The notes beneath the pieces were generated by a model, which made no database searches, had not been told where the DNA came from, and was given only the letters and a program-made list of their open reading frames with translations. Shown here one piece after another: positions 1-7,636 of a stretch of DNA of 47,163 nucleotides; the first letter of the stretch is position 1; the number at the start of each line of letters is the position of its first letter. The translations under genes were made by a program, and so were the position numbers. This stretch comes from Lacticaseibacillus suilingensis (GTDB taxonomy: Bacteria; Bacillota; Bacilli; Lactobacillales; Lactobacillaceae), in NCBI RefSeq assembly GCF_016861845.1, contig NZ_BOLV01000019.1:1-47163 (forward strand), written 5' to 3'.

Positions 1-79
1 TAGTACTAACAAGAATAGGTCTTCATGGCCTTTTTGGTCTAGTCGTCAGGGTGTTGCACTTGAATTGTAAACTGGGGAA

Positions 80-436
80 TTATTCAAGATTAGCTTGGGC
101 TTGTTTCGGTAAGTCCACGGCGTCGACGGCTTCCCAGCTCGTGACCCCTTTTTTCGTGTTATACACCAACTTGAGATAAGCCCCGCGGCGCAGCGGCCGG
201 GATTTGTTGGCGTTAAAGGTTAGGGTTTGGCTCTTGCCTTTGTCATCGTAGCCAGTCAGCTCATAGCGATAATCGGCATAAACATTGCCAGCTTTGTCCC
301 GTTGGTTGATTTTCGTGCCGGCGGTGGTGATTTTCGTATAATACGTCGTGCCACCATAGTTAGTGACTTCATACCATTTGAAACCACCAAAGGCCAAGGC
401 CACAATCAAAACCAACGCAATCAAGAATTTTTTCAT
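80..436 (-). CDS. YxeA-family secreted/membrane-anchored small protein
   Basis: The 118-residue product resembles the YxeA (DUF1093) family of small exported Gram-positive proteins of unknown function. Residues 1-20 form one hydrophobic segment after MKK and serve as signal peptide or membrane anchor; no lipobox cysteine is visible. The remainder is a single predicted beta-rich domain with the family-style YYTKI stretch (about 32-36) and a central YRYELTGYDDKGK segment. The ATG start is preceded by AGGTGAG at a normal distance. It lies downstream of the GH25-like gene on the same strand with an 81-base gap, so co-transcription is possible. No biochemical role is established for the family. 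The family call is fairly secure, the function unknown. Confidence 0.75.
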   Translation of the reverse strand: MKKFLIALVLIVALAFGGFKWYEVTNYGGTTYYTKITTAGTKINQRDKAGNVYADYRYELTGYDDKGKSQTLTFNANKSRPLRRGAYLKLVYNTKKGVTSWEAVDAVDLPKQAQANLE

Positions 437-517
437 CGTTATCTCACCTCACCCATGATTATCGCAGGATTGACCTTTGGCAACCATCGATTCGGCGAAC
501 AGTGAGTGACAATTCTG

Positions 518-1243
518 TTAGTTGGTGAGCTGGGCTTTGAAGGTCTGTGTTGTGGCCAAATAGGCAACCGCCGTGTAATCTGTCCCGGCGGCTTTCAAAG
601 TGCCGCTTTGCCAGTACTGCACCTGCTTGCCGGGATGGCCACCAATTTGCCAGCGCGGCGCCGAAGAAGCCACTTCGGTTAAATCTCCCAGCACCTGCTT
701 GCTCCCCATCAGAATAAACGGATGCGTGGTGTAGCGCTGCAGCTCCACAATAAAGGCGCGCACCTTCGCCGCCACGACGGCTTTTTTCGGCGGCTTGGCA
801 GCATATTGGCCATAGAACGCCACCTGAATACCGATGGGCAAGGTCCCTAGATTTTTCCCGACTTTGGTGGCAAAGTATCGCGCTTGGGCGGCGGGATCGC
901 TGTCGAAGCTGAAGTAATGGTAAACGCCCACGGCTAGCCCGCTGCCGGTGGCCTGCTCGTAGTTAGTGCTGTAGGTGTCATCAAAAAAGCTGGCGCCTTG
1001 CGTCCCTTTCAGATAAACGAAGCGCAAGCCTTCGCTTTGCAGCGCCTGGAAATCGGCGTTACCATCGCTTTGACTGACCACCACCCCGCGCACCGCATAC
1101 TTGGCCACGCCGGTGCGCCGCTGGCTCCACAGCCAGCCGCCCAGTCCTGCCGCTGCCAGCAAGGCGACGACTGCGGCCACCAGCAGCCAGCGCCGCCGTT
1201 TGCGGTAGGTATTTGAATAGATGGGACGTTTTCGTCTCGGCAC
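518..1243 (-). CDS. GH25 lysozyme-like protein, catalytic acids replaced
   Basis: This 241-residue membrane-anchored protein has a basic N-terminus, one transmembrane helix (about 20-41) and an extracellular GH25 (lysozyme M1 type) barrel. The fold is recognisable from FVYLKGTQGASFFDDTY, the GLAVGVYHYFSF segment and the ending near TDYTAVAYL. The usual acids are missing: the first strand reads GVVVSQSDG where the family has G-[IV]-D-V-S, and the strand normally carrying D-x-E before FYG reads GIQVAFYG. It may therefore be a non-hydrolytic peptidoglycan-binding protein. The start is a GTG with AAAGGAG nine bases upstream. Fold assignment is secure from motifs; loss of activity is inferred. Confidence 0.8.
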   Translation of the reverse strand: MPRRKRPIYSNTYRKRRRWLLVAAVVALLAAAGLGGWLWSQRRTGVAKYAVRGVVVSQSDGNADFQALQSEGLRFVYLKGTQGASFFDDTYSTNYEQATGSGLAVGVYHYFSFDSDPAAQARYFATKVGKNLGTLPIGIQVAFYGQYAAKPPKKAVVAAKVRAFIVELQRYTTHPFILMGSKQVLGDLTEVASSAPRWQIGGHPGKQVQYWQSGTLKAAGTDYTAVAYLATTQTFKAQLTN

Positions 1244-1286
1244 CGTGAAGGTCTCCTTTCATCAAATCGGTGATTGCATAAAGTTT

Positions 1287-1292
1287 ATTATA
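1287..1292 (-). promoter_or_regulatory. -10 element of the GH25-like gene
   Basis: A perfect TATAAT on the minus strand lies 44 bases before the GTG start of the GH25-like gene. No convincing -35 hexamer is seen 17 bases upstream, so the assignment rests on the -10 alone. Confidence 0.4.
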
Positions 1293-1347
1293 CCTAAGCC
1301 ACCCGCTAATGGCATTCTTCCTGTAAAATAAACAGTGCATAGCGCAA

Positions 1348-1371
1348 TTAATCAGTCCAAAGGCTGATTAA
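1348..1371. promoter_or_regulatory. 8-bp inverted repeat between divergent genes (possible operator)
   Basis: The arms TTAATCAG and CTGATTAA are perfectly complementary and separated by 8 bases. The repeat lies between the divergently transcribed GH25-like gene and the NfeD-like/SPFH pair. It lacks a following T-run, so a protein-binding site is more likely than a terminator. No cognate regulator can be named. Confidence 0.35.
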
Positions 1372-1421
1372 CTCCTGTCCAAACTCGCTATGATATGGAC
1401 ATCAGCAGTAAGGAGGAGAAT

Positions 1422-1613
1422 ATGTTAGATGAACGGCTGATTGGCACTACCTTCACCCTGACTCAAGATGGGCCAGGCGATGTTGCGCTTTATGGCATTC
1501 ATTATCATTACCACGTGTTAGACCAAGCCAAAAGCGGCGATCTGGTGGTCGTCGTCCGGGCAGAGGCGTTGGGGCTGAGCGTGCGTAAGGCAAGCGAAAC
1601 GTTAGTGTTTTGA
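1422..1613 (+). CDS. NfeD-like mini-protein (single OB-type domain)
   Basis: The 63-residue protein starts at the ATG preceded by AAGGAGGAG; an in-frame ATG 27 bases earlier has no such site. It lacks a signal peptide and membrane segment. The whole chain (GTTFTLTQDGPGDVALYGI, then a central HYHV, then SGDLVVVVRAEALGLSV) follows the pattern of the C-terminal OB-fold domain of NfeD proteins, where a short beta-barrel ends in a G-x-x-V-x-V-V strand and a final L-x-V strand. It is 27 bases upstream of an SPFH/stomatin gene, and NfeD proteins are classical genomic partners of stomatins. The NfeD relationship is inference from pattern and context; the coding call is firm. Confidence 0.6.
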   Translation: MLDERLIGTTFTLTQDGPGDVALYGIHYHYHVLDQAKSGDLVVVVRAEALGLSVRKASETLVF

Positions 1614-1640
1614 CCTGCCACACATAAGGAGGAATTAAAA

Positions 1641-2555
1641 ATGGTTAGTATCATTATTTGGGCAATTGTTTTAATTGTAGTCATCTTGTTTGTGATTATG
1701 TTGTTCTCCAGCGTGGCCATTATCCACACCGGTGAAGTCGGCATTGTGGAACGCTTAGGGAAATACGTGCAAACCCTGGAACCTGGTTTTCACGTGGTAC
1801 CACCGTTCATCTATCGCATCACTGAAATTGTGAACATGAAGCAAATTCCGTTGAAGGTCGACGAACAGGAAGTCATCACCAAAGATAACGTCGTGGTGCG
1901 CATTTCCGAAACCTTGAAGTATCACATCACCGACGTTAACGCCTATGTTTACCAGAACAAAGACTCGGTGCTGTCCATGGTACAAGATACCCGCGCCAAC
2001 TTGCGTGGTATCATCGGGAACATGGATCTGAATGATGTGCTCAATGGCACCGAAACGATTAACCAAACCCTGTTCCAGCAAATCGCCACCACCACCGCCG
2101 GCTACGGCCTGAACGTCGATCGCGTTAATATCGACTCCATCCAGGTGGACAAAACGATTCAAGAATCCATGAACAAATTGCTCCGGGCTTCCCGGGAAAA
2201 GGAAGCCAACATCATGGAAGCGGAAGGCTTGAAGCAAGCGGCCATCGCCAAAGCTGAAGGGGAAAAGCAATCCGACATCCTGCACGCGCAAGCCAGCAAG
2301 GAAACCCAGATTCTGGACGCCCAAGGGAAAGCCGAAAGCCAGCGTCTGATTGCCGAAGCGGTCCGCGATCAAATCAACTCCATCAACGAAGGGTTGGAAA
2401 ACCATGGCGAACTTTACCTCACCTACAAGAACGTCGAAGCGCTTGAAGCTTTGGCCAAAGGTGATGCCAATACCGTCGTGATGCCAAGTACCGCCATCGA
2501 CTCATTGGGTCAAATTCCAGCGGTTGGCAAACTGCTCAAACAAGAAAGCAAATAG
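1641..2555 (+). CDS. SPFH/Band 7 (stomatin-like) membrane protein
   Basis: This 304-residue stomatin/QmcA-type protein scaffolds membrane microdomains and probably modulates membrane proteases. It has one N-terminal transmembrane helix (about 1-25), then the SPFH domain starting at HTGEVGIVERLGKYVQ (about 30-45), with the conserved DARANLR-like segment here reading DTRANLRGIIG. A long charged Ala/Glu/Lys coiled coil follows (about 180-240, KAEGEKQSDILHAQA), and a C-terminal tail ends in KQESK. AAGGAGGAATT precedes the ATG. The upstream NfeD-like mini-gene and this gene form a two-gene unit that ends at a strong terminator. Confidence 0.93.
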   Translation: MVSIIIWAIVLIVVILFVIMLFSSVAIIHTGEVGIVERLGKYVQTLEPGFHVVPPFIYRITEIVNMKQIPLKVDEQEVITKDNVVVRISETLKYHITDVNAYVYQNKDSVLSMVQDTRANLRGIIGNMDLNDVLNGTETINQTLFQQIATTTAGYGLNVDRVNIDSIQVDKTIQESMNKLLRASREKEANIMEAEGLKQAAIAKAEGEKQSDILHAQASKETQILDAQGKAESQRLIAEAVRDQINSINEGLENHGELYLTYKNVEALEALAKGDANTVVMPSTAIDSLGQIPAVGKLLKQESK

Positions 2556-2569
2556 TCCCGATGACGAAA

Positions 2570-2614
2570 CAGCCCGCCAGCATCCGGTTTACCCGGTTGC
2601 TGGCGGGCTGTTTT
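2570..2614 (+). terminator. Rho-independent terminator of the SPFH gene
   Basis: A perfect 13-bp stem (CAGCCCGCCAGCA paired with TGCTGGCGGGCTG) with a 15-base loop is followed by TTTT, 15 bases after the SPFH stop codon. Confidence 0.9.
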
Positions 2615-2675
2615 AGCGTTGAGGCAGATGAGTTGACCTGGGCCGCTTAGTTTGGATAATAACGGCGAGGTGATC

Positions 2676-3398
2676 ATGATGACAACAACACTAACGCTCA
2701 TTATTCCGACGTACAATCTCGGCAGCTATTTTGCCGGCATGTTAGGCGCCTTGCAGCGCCAAACCCGGCCATTTGACTTGTGGCTGGTCGATGATGGCTC
2801 AATGGACGAGACCGCGAGTCAAGCTGAGGCCTTCACCCGCGGCATCCCTAATTTTCACTATTTCGCTTTTTCCCGGCATCAAGGGGTGTCGACAGCGCGT
2901 AATTATGGGTTGGCCCGCGCGACCACAGCGGCGGTCGCCTTTGTCGATGGCGATGATCTGATTGCTGACGACTTCGTGCAAGTGCTGGCAACCGCCATGT
3001 CGCCGGCCGTCAGCGCGGTGGCGGTCGGTTACCGCTGGTTCCGCACGCCGGTAGTGGCCAAGGGTGAACAGCGCCTTGATCAAGCCGCCATGTTCGAGCA
3101 AGTCAGCCACCACGGCACGGCCATTGGCGGCTATGTCTGGAACAAGGCGTTTCGCCGCGCCGCCATTACCGCGGCCAATCTGCAGTTCGACCCCACCTTG
3201 CAACTGGCGGAAGATTACTGGTTCACCGCCAGCTTTGTTGCGCGTACCCCGGGGCCATATGTGTATTTGCCAGCAGTGCGCTACACCAAAAGAAATCGCC
3301 CTAACAGCACCATTCACCGCGCCGGCTTTCAAGCCCGGGCTCAAGAAGACGCCGTGTTTGAACGCATTCGCCAGCTCCGGGCAGGACTGGCCCGGTAA
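2676..3398 (+). CDS. Family 2 glycosyltransferase
   Basis: The 240-residue cytoplasmic GT-A enzyme probably transfers a sugar from a nucleotide-sugar to a cell-surface glycan or lipid acceptor; the acceptor is unknown. The N-terminus shows the GT2 signature TLIIPTYN, then LWLVDDGSMDET, VSTARNYGL and the metal-binding FVDGDD. A later AEDYWF matches the catalytic-base region (ED). No transmembrane helix is evident. GCGAGGTG precedes the tandem ATG-ATG at 2676/2679; an upstream in-frame TTG at 2652 lacks a ribosome binding site. The gene stands alone between two terminators. Confidence 0.88.
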   Translation: MMTTTLTLIIPTYNLGSYFAGMLGALQRQTRPFDLWLVDDGSMDETASQAEAFTRGIPNFHYFAFSRHQGVSTARNYGLARATTAAVAFVDGDDLIADDFVQVLATAMSPAVSAVAVGYRWFRTPVVAKGEQRLDQAAMFEQVSHHGTAIGGYVWNKAFRRAAITAANLQFDPTLQLAEDYWFTASFVARTPGPYVYLPAVRYTKRNRPNSTIHRAGFQARAQEDAVFERIRQLRAGLAR

Positions 3399-3466
3399 TC
3401 AGCACTAGCTACCCGCTTTGACCGGCACAAACAACGCCGGTCCAGCCCAAGCAATTTGGGGCAAGC

Positions 3467-3493
3467 AAAAAGCCGCTCAGGTGAGCGGCTTTT
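3467..3493. terminator. Bidirectional terminator between convergent genes
   Basis: AGCCGCTCA and TGAGCGGCT form a perfect stem flanked by an A-run on the left and a T-run on the right. It can stop both the glycosyltransferase transcript and the convergent rRNA methyltransferase transcript. Confidence 0.88.
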
Positions 3494-3499
3494 GTTGTC

Positions 3500-4867
3500 T
3501 TAGTCGGCATTCAAAGTTAACGCCGTCACGCTTTCAATGCTGGTGGTTTGTGGGAACATGTCCACCGGCTGGGTCTGGGTGGCCTGGTAACCAAAGGCGG
3601 CCAGCGCCTTCAAATCCCGCGCCAGGGTGGCGGGATTGCAGGACACGTAAATCATCTTCGGCGGCAAAAGCACGCCTACCGCGTCGATGAATTCCTTGGC
3701 CAGACCTTTGCGCGGCGGATCGACCATCAGCACATCCACCGGCAGCTGCTGGTCGCGCCAAGTTTGCATCAAATCCTCGGCTTTGCCGACTTCAAAGGTG
3801 GCATTGTCAATGCCGTTCAGCCGCGCGTTTTGGCGCGCATCCGCCACTGCTTCGGGTACGATTTCCACCCCATACACATGTTTAGCATGCTTGGCCATCG
3901 CCAGCGAAATCGTCCCAATGCCGGAATAGGCATCAATCACGGTTTCCTTACCCGTCAACCCCGCGGCTTCAATCGCCTTGGTGTAAAGCACCTCGGTTTG
4001 CTGGGGATTGACCTGATAAAAACTCAGCGGCGAAATCTGGAAGGTATTGCCTAGGAGCTGATCGGTTAGATAACTACGACCAGCAAGCAGCCGAGTTTTG
4101 CGGCCCATAATCACATTGGTCCGCTTATCATTCAAGTTCAGCATGATGCTGGTCACTTCCGGGAGCGCCGCCTGAATGCCGGCCACCAAATCATCTTGAT
4201 GTGGCAAGGCCCAGGTCGTGACCACCAGCACAATCATCATCTCGTGGGAGAAATAGCCCCTGCGCACCATGATATGGCGCACCAGGCCAGTATTTTTGGT
4301 TTCATCATAGCCGGTCAAACCGTACTGCCGGAGCAGGTCGCGCACCACCACCACGGCAGCGTCGATTTTCGGATCCTGAATATAAAAATCTTCCAGAGGC
4401 ACGAGATCATGACTGCGGCGCTTGAAAAAGCCCGTGGTAGCCTGACCGTTCACCTGGCGCACCGGAATCTGGGCTTTGTTGCGATAGCCCTTCGGATCTG
4501 CCATGCCTAACGTGGGCAACACTGGTACCGCCAGATTCTGCTTTTGATACAACTCTTCAATTTGATGTTGTTTGAATTTGAGCTGCGCCGGGTAAGCCAA
4601 ATGCTGCAGCGGCGCGATCCCGGTTTGGGTGTAGGCTTTGTCTACCGGTACTTGCCGGTCTGGCGAGGCTTTGAGCAGCTTCACCAGCTTGGCAAAGCCG
4701 TATTGCTTTTCGACCTTCAGCACATGGACCTGCACTTCTTCGCCAGGCAGCGCGTTTTCGATAAACAGCGGGAAGCCGTCGACTTTAGCCACCCCCATCC
4801 CCTCATACGTTAAATCCAAAATTGTCACAGTGAGTTCTTGATTCTTCACTACTGGTGCTTTAGCCAC
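3500..4867 (-). CDS. rlmCD: 23S rRNA (uracil-C5)-methyltransferase, RlmCD/RumA family
   Basis: The 455-residue protein is a TrmA/RumA-family SAM-dependent methyltransferase; in Gram-positives RlmCD methylates U747 and U1939 of 23S rRNA. It has an N-terminal TRAM-type beta-barrel (about 8-65), then the catalytic domain with FYQVNPQQTE, the SAM loop DAYSGIGTISLAMA, the VDPPRKGL motif and the catalytic YVSCNPATLARDL (Cys nucleophile). The region that in RumA carries Fe-S cysteines reads TGIAPLQHLAYPAQLKF, with no cysteine cluster. The start is a GTG with AAAGGAG six bases upstream; the reading frame extends further upstream without a ribosome site. RlmCD versus a related paralogue is not resolvable here. 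Confidence 0.88.
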   Translation of the reverse strand: MAKAPVVKNQELTVTILDLTYEGMGVAKVDGFPLFIENALPGEEVQVHVLKVEKQYGFAKLVKLLKASPDRQVPVDKAYTQTGIAPLQHLAYPAQLKFKQHQIEELYQKQNLAVPVLPTLGMADPKGYRNKAQIPVRQVNGQATTGFFKRRSHDLVPLEDFYIQDPKIDAAVVVVRDLLRQYGLTGYDETKNTGLVRHIMVRRGYFSHEMMIVLVVTTWALPHQDDLVAGIQAALPEVTSIMLNLNDKRTNVIMGRKTRLLAGRSYLTDQLLGNTFQISPLSFYQVNPQQTEVLYTKAIEAAGLTGKETVIDAYSGIGTISLAMAKHAKHVYGVEIVPEAVADARQNARLNGIDNATFEVGKAEDLMQTWRDQQLPVDVLMVDPPRKGLAKEFIDAVGVLLPPKMIYVSCNPATLARDLKALAAFGYQATQTQPVDMFPQTTSIESVTALTLNAD

Positions 4868-4916
4868 AAGGGACTCCTTTCGCCGCAATGCGGCAGACGC
4901 GAAAATAACTCCACCC

Positions 4917-4925
4917 ACTTTACCA
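4917..4925 (-). promoter_or_regulatory. Candidate extended -10 promoter of the rRNA methyltransferase
   Basis: TGG followed by TAAAGT lies about 50 bases before the GTG start and just after the terminator of the preceding gene. No clear -35 is seen. Confidence 0.35.
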
Positions 4926-4952
4926 GAGAACGCCGTGGGATACAACCGCACT

Positions 4953-4984
4953 AAAACGCCCGCCGGCAGATGCCAAGCGGGCGC
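4953..4984 (-). terminator. Terminator of the diacylglycerol kinase gene
   Basis: On the minus strand CGCCCGC pairs with GCGGGCG around a 13-base loop and is followed by TTTT, immediately after the dagK stop codon. Confidence 0.8.
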
Positions 4985-4989
4985 AGTGA

Positions 4990-6009
4990 TTATTCTCCCT
5001 TGGCGATTTTACCATCGCCATTAATGTCTTGATGCGAAATATGTTCGACTTCCTCAACATAATCTTCGGTGACGACATCAGGGTCCAAGTTCTTCTTTGG
5101 GATCTCATCCACATTGGCAAAAATCTCCATGTGTTGCTTGAGATTTTTGAAGGTCATCGGCGCATTGCCGCCGAATTCCCCGTCCAAGTTAATTTTCATC
5201 TCCTGGCCATCGGTGCGCTTGGCCACGAGCTTGGAGGTCTTGGTGTAAATGACATTGCTATCATCCGTGTGGCGTCCACCGTTCAGGACCTTGCCAATCA
5301 GCACCAGGAAGTCGGCGAAGTTGCCGGTTTTCACCACAATCAGCGAAAACTTGCCATCCCCCATGCTGGAGTCAGGCACAATTTGTTCAAAGCCGCCCAC
5401 ACTATTAGTCATCGCTAGCAGGAACATGCTCGCCGGGCCGTCATACACGCCATCATCGAACTCCAAGTGCATCGGCACTGATTGCACTGCCGGAAGCATT
5501 TCGGCGCCTTTGACGACATAAGCAAAGTAGCCAAAAATCGACTTGAATTCCGACGGCACCTGGTACGTCAGCTCAGTGAGCAACCCACCAGCGGCGATGT
5601 TCATGAAGTAATGGTCATTGGCCTGGCCAATATCCATGCGCAACGTCTGCCCCTTCAAAATCAGTTTGGCCGCCGCCACCGGATCTTCACGCGGAATGCG
5701 CAGTGCCCGGGCGTAGTCGTTGGTCGTCCCCGCCGGAATGATAGCCAGCTTGGGGCGATGCCGATGCGGCGCAATGCCATTGACGACTTCGTTAATCGTC
5801 CCATCGCCACCCGCACCAACAATTAAGTCAAAACCGTCCTTGGTGGCGCGGCTCGCCTCTTTTTTAGCAGAAAATGGTTTTGGGGTCGTCTGAAACGCCG
5901 ACGCTTCATAACCCGCCTGCTCCATGACGTCTAAAATGTCCGCTACATAGCGGCGCATGCCTTCGTTCCCGCTGGTTGGGTTATAAATCAAACGTGCGCG
6001 TGGTCGCAT
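4990..6009 (-). CDS. dagK: Diacylglycerol kinase with C-terminal EF-hand-like loop
   Basis: The 339-residue soluble lipid kinase of the DagK/DgkB (YegS-type) family phosphorylates diacylglycerol from lipoteichoic acid synthesis so it re-enters phospholipid synthesis. N-terminal RLIYNPTSGNEGMRRY and the nucleotide-binding GAGGDGTINEVVNG (GGDGT) are diagnostic, followed by PAGTTNDYARAL. The start is the ATG with GGAGG upstream; 33 further in-frame codons upstream have no site. The last 12 residues, DINGDGKIAKGE, match an EF-hand calcium loop at every consensus position (D1, N3, D5, G6, I8, E12). The family's usual C-terminus does not need such a motif, so calcium control is a hypothesis. Confidence 0.92.
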   Translation of the reverse strand: MRPRARLIYNPTSGNEGMRRYVADILDVMEQAGYEASAFQTTPKPFSAKKEASRATKDGFDLIVGAGGDGTINEVVNGIAPHRHRPKLAIIPAGTTNDYARALRIPREDPVAAAKLILKGQTLRMDIGQANDHYFMNIAAGGLLTELTYQVPSEFKSIFGYFAYVVKGAEMLPAVQSVPMHLEFDDGVYDGPASMFLLAMTNSVGGFEQIVPDSSMGDGKFSLIVVKTGNFADFLVLIGKVLNGGRHTDDSNVIYTKTSKLVAKRTDGQEMKINLDGEFGGNAPMTFKNLKQHMEIFANVDEIPKKNLDPDVVTEDYVEEVEHISHQDINGDGKIAKGE

Positions 6010-6060
6010 GTTCTTGCCTCCTGTGATGAAATGGGTGGTGAAAATGAGGGCGCGAGTTGC

Positions 6061-6205
6061 GCTCCGAAGCCTGTCGCAGTTGCGCTCCGGGGGGCAACGC
6101 TCGAGCAAATAGCTACGCTCAAGGCCTCACCGGCATAATTCGCCGGCAATGCCTTGAGCTAGGCTATTTGTCGAGCTAAGTGCGCCACCCTCCGCAGCCT
6201 GTCGC
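6061..6205. repeat. Structured intergenic repeat, family 1 copy A
   Basis: The gap between gatB and dagK holds a foldable element. The core at 6106-6170 pairs CAAATAGC with GCTATTTG, GCTCAAGGC with GCCTTGAGC and CGGC with GCCG, separated by internal loops TAC/TAG and CTCAC/GCAAT. The core is flanked by CTCCGAAGCCTGTCGC on the left and CTCCGCAGCCTGTCGC on the right. A second copy at 24250-24392 has the same loops and stem lengths with compensatory stem changes. It may act as a REP-like element, a transcription attenuator or an RNA structure. Confidence 0.75.
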
Positions 6206-7636
6206 CTATCGCTTTTTAATTTCGCTCATCAAGATCTGGTTAACGACTTTCGGGTTCGCCTTGCCGTGCGTTTGCTTCATGATTTGGCCGACCAAGAAGC
6301 CGATGGCGCGGTCTTTACCGTTCTTGAAGTCTTCGATACTTTGCGCGTTATCGTCCAAGATCCCGTCGATGATCGGCGTGAGTTTAGCGGGGTCGGAGAG
6401 TTGGACCATGCCTTTTTCTTCAACCCAAGCTTTAGGATCGGTGTCGTTCTTGATGATTTCTTGGAAGACTTTCTTGGCGATTTTACTGGAAATAGTACCG
6501 TCTGCAATCAGTTTGATCATTTCCGCCAAGTGCGAAGGCGTCAGGGCCACGTCCTTGAGTTCCAAGTGTTCAGCGTTCAGGTAGCCAGAGACTTCGCCCA
6601 TCAGCCAGTTAGAAGCTTGCTTAGGATCGGCGCCGGCTGCAACGGTGGCTTCAAAGAAGTTGGCCATTTCCATGGTCAAGGTCAAGACGCCGGCGTCATA
6701 AGCCGGGATGCCCCATTCGTTGATGTAACGCGCGCGCCGCTTGGCTGGTGCTTCTGGCAACTTGGCAGTGACGTCATCGATCCAGGCTTGAGAAACGAAG
6801 ACTGGTGGCAGGTCTGGTTCTGGGAAGTAGCGGTAATCATCCGCGCCTTCCTTGACCCGCATCAAAATGGTTTCTTTCTTGGCTGGATCCCAGCGCCGGG
6901 TTTCCTGGCGCACCTGACCGCCTGCCATCAGCACTTGGACCTGACGCTTTTGCTCAAAGGCCAGGCCGTCACGGACGTGGTTGAAGGAATTCAGGTTCTT
7001 GATTTCGGTTTTGACGCCAAACCCGGTGGCGCCAATAGGCCGCACGGACAAGTTGGTGTCCACCCGCATGGAACCTTCTTCCATCTTCACGTCGGAAGCG
7101 CCGGTGAACTGCACGATTTGGCGGAGCTGTTCCAGGTATTGGTAGGCTTCTTCGGGGCTGGCAATATCGGGTTCGGACACGATTTCAACCAGCGGTGTGC
7201 CCTGCCGGTTCAAATCGACGTAGGAATAGCCGTCGTCTTCGTGCTGGTTTTTCCCGGCGTCTTCTTCGACATGGAGTTCGTGAATGCCGATTTTTTTCTT
7301 TTTCCCATCGACTTCGATTTCGATCCAGCCGTTGGTGGCCAGTGGGGTTTCACTTTGCGTGATCTGGTAGGCCTTCGGGTTATCAGGATAGAAATAGTTC
7401 TTCCGGTCAAAATGGGTGTGCCGCGTGATGTCAGCATGCAGCGCAATGGCGACCATCATGCCGTAGCTGTAAGCCCCTTTGTTGACGGTAGGCAGCGTGC
7501 CGGGGAAGCCCCAGTCGATAACGTTGGTATTGATGTTGGGCTCAGCACCGTAAGACACTGGCGTTGGCGAGTACATTTTGGATTTAGTTTTTAGCTCAAC
7601 GTGGACCTCAAGCCCAATGGTGGTTTCAAAATTCAT
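6206..7636 (-). CDS. gatB: Asp-tRNA(Asn)/Glu-tRNA(Gln) amidotransferase subunit B
   Basis: The 476-residue GatB is the kinase and tRNA-binding subunit of GatCAB, activating mischarged Glu-tRNA(Gln) or Asp-tRNA(Asn) with ATP for transamidation. The N-terminus [19 protein letters not shown] is the family signature; [20 protein letters not shown] and the EEDAGKNQH region line the active site. The C-terminal YqeY-like tail domain (about 330-476) ends in SEIKKR. Length matches the family. Start and gatA stop share one base (TAATG), which implies translational coupling. The 196-base gap to dagK carries a repeat element. Confidence 0.97.
   Translation of the reverse strand: MNFETTIGLEVHVELKTKSKMYSPTPVSYGAEPNINTNVIDWGFPGTLPTVNKGAYSYGMMVAIALHADITRHTHFDRKNYFYPDNPKAYQITQSETPLATNGWIEIEVDGKKKKIGIHELHVEEDAGKNQHEDDGYSYVDLNRQGTPLVEIVSEPDIASPEEAYQYLEQLRQIVQFTGASDVKMEEGSMRVDTNLSVRPIGATGFGVKTEIKNLNSFNHVRDGLAFEQKRQVQVLMAGGQVRQETRRWDPAKKETILMRVKEGADDYRYFPEPDLPPVFVSQAWIDDVTAKLPEAPAKRRARYINEWGIPAYDAGVLTLTMEMANFFEATVAAGADPKQASNWLMGEVSGYLNAEHLELKDVALTPSHLAEMIKLIADGTISSKIAKKVFQEIIKNDTDPKAWVEEKGMVQLSDPAKLTPIIDGILDDNAQSIEDFKNGKDRAIGFLVGQIMKQTHGKANPKVVNQILMSEIKKR

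Noticed and set aside
1-79. Left edge of the window
   Set aside because: No gene, terminator or RNA could be supported in these bases.
6266-7594. Long plus-strand reading frame antisense to gatB
   Set aside because: It is a by-product of codon bias in the GC-rich gatB gene, with no ribosome site or recognisable domain.
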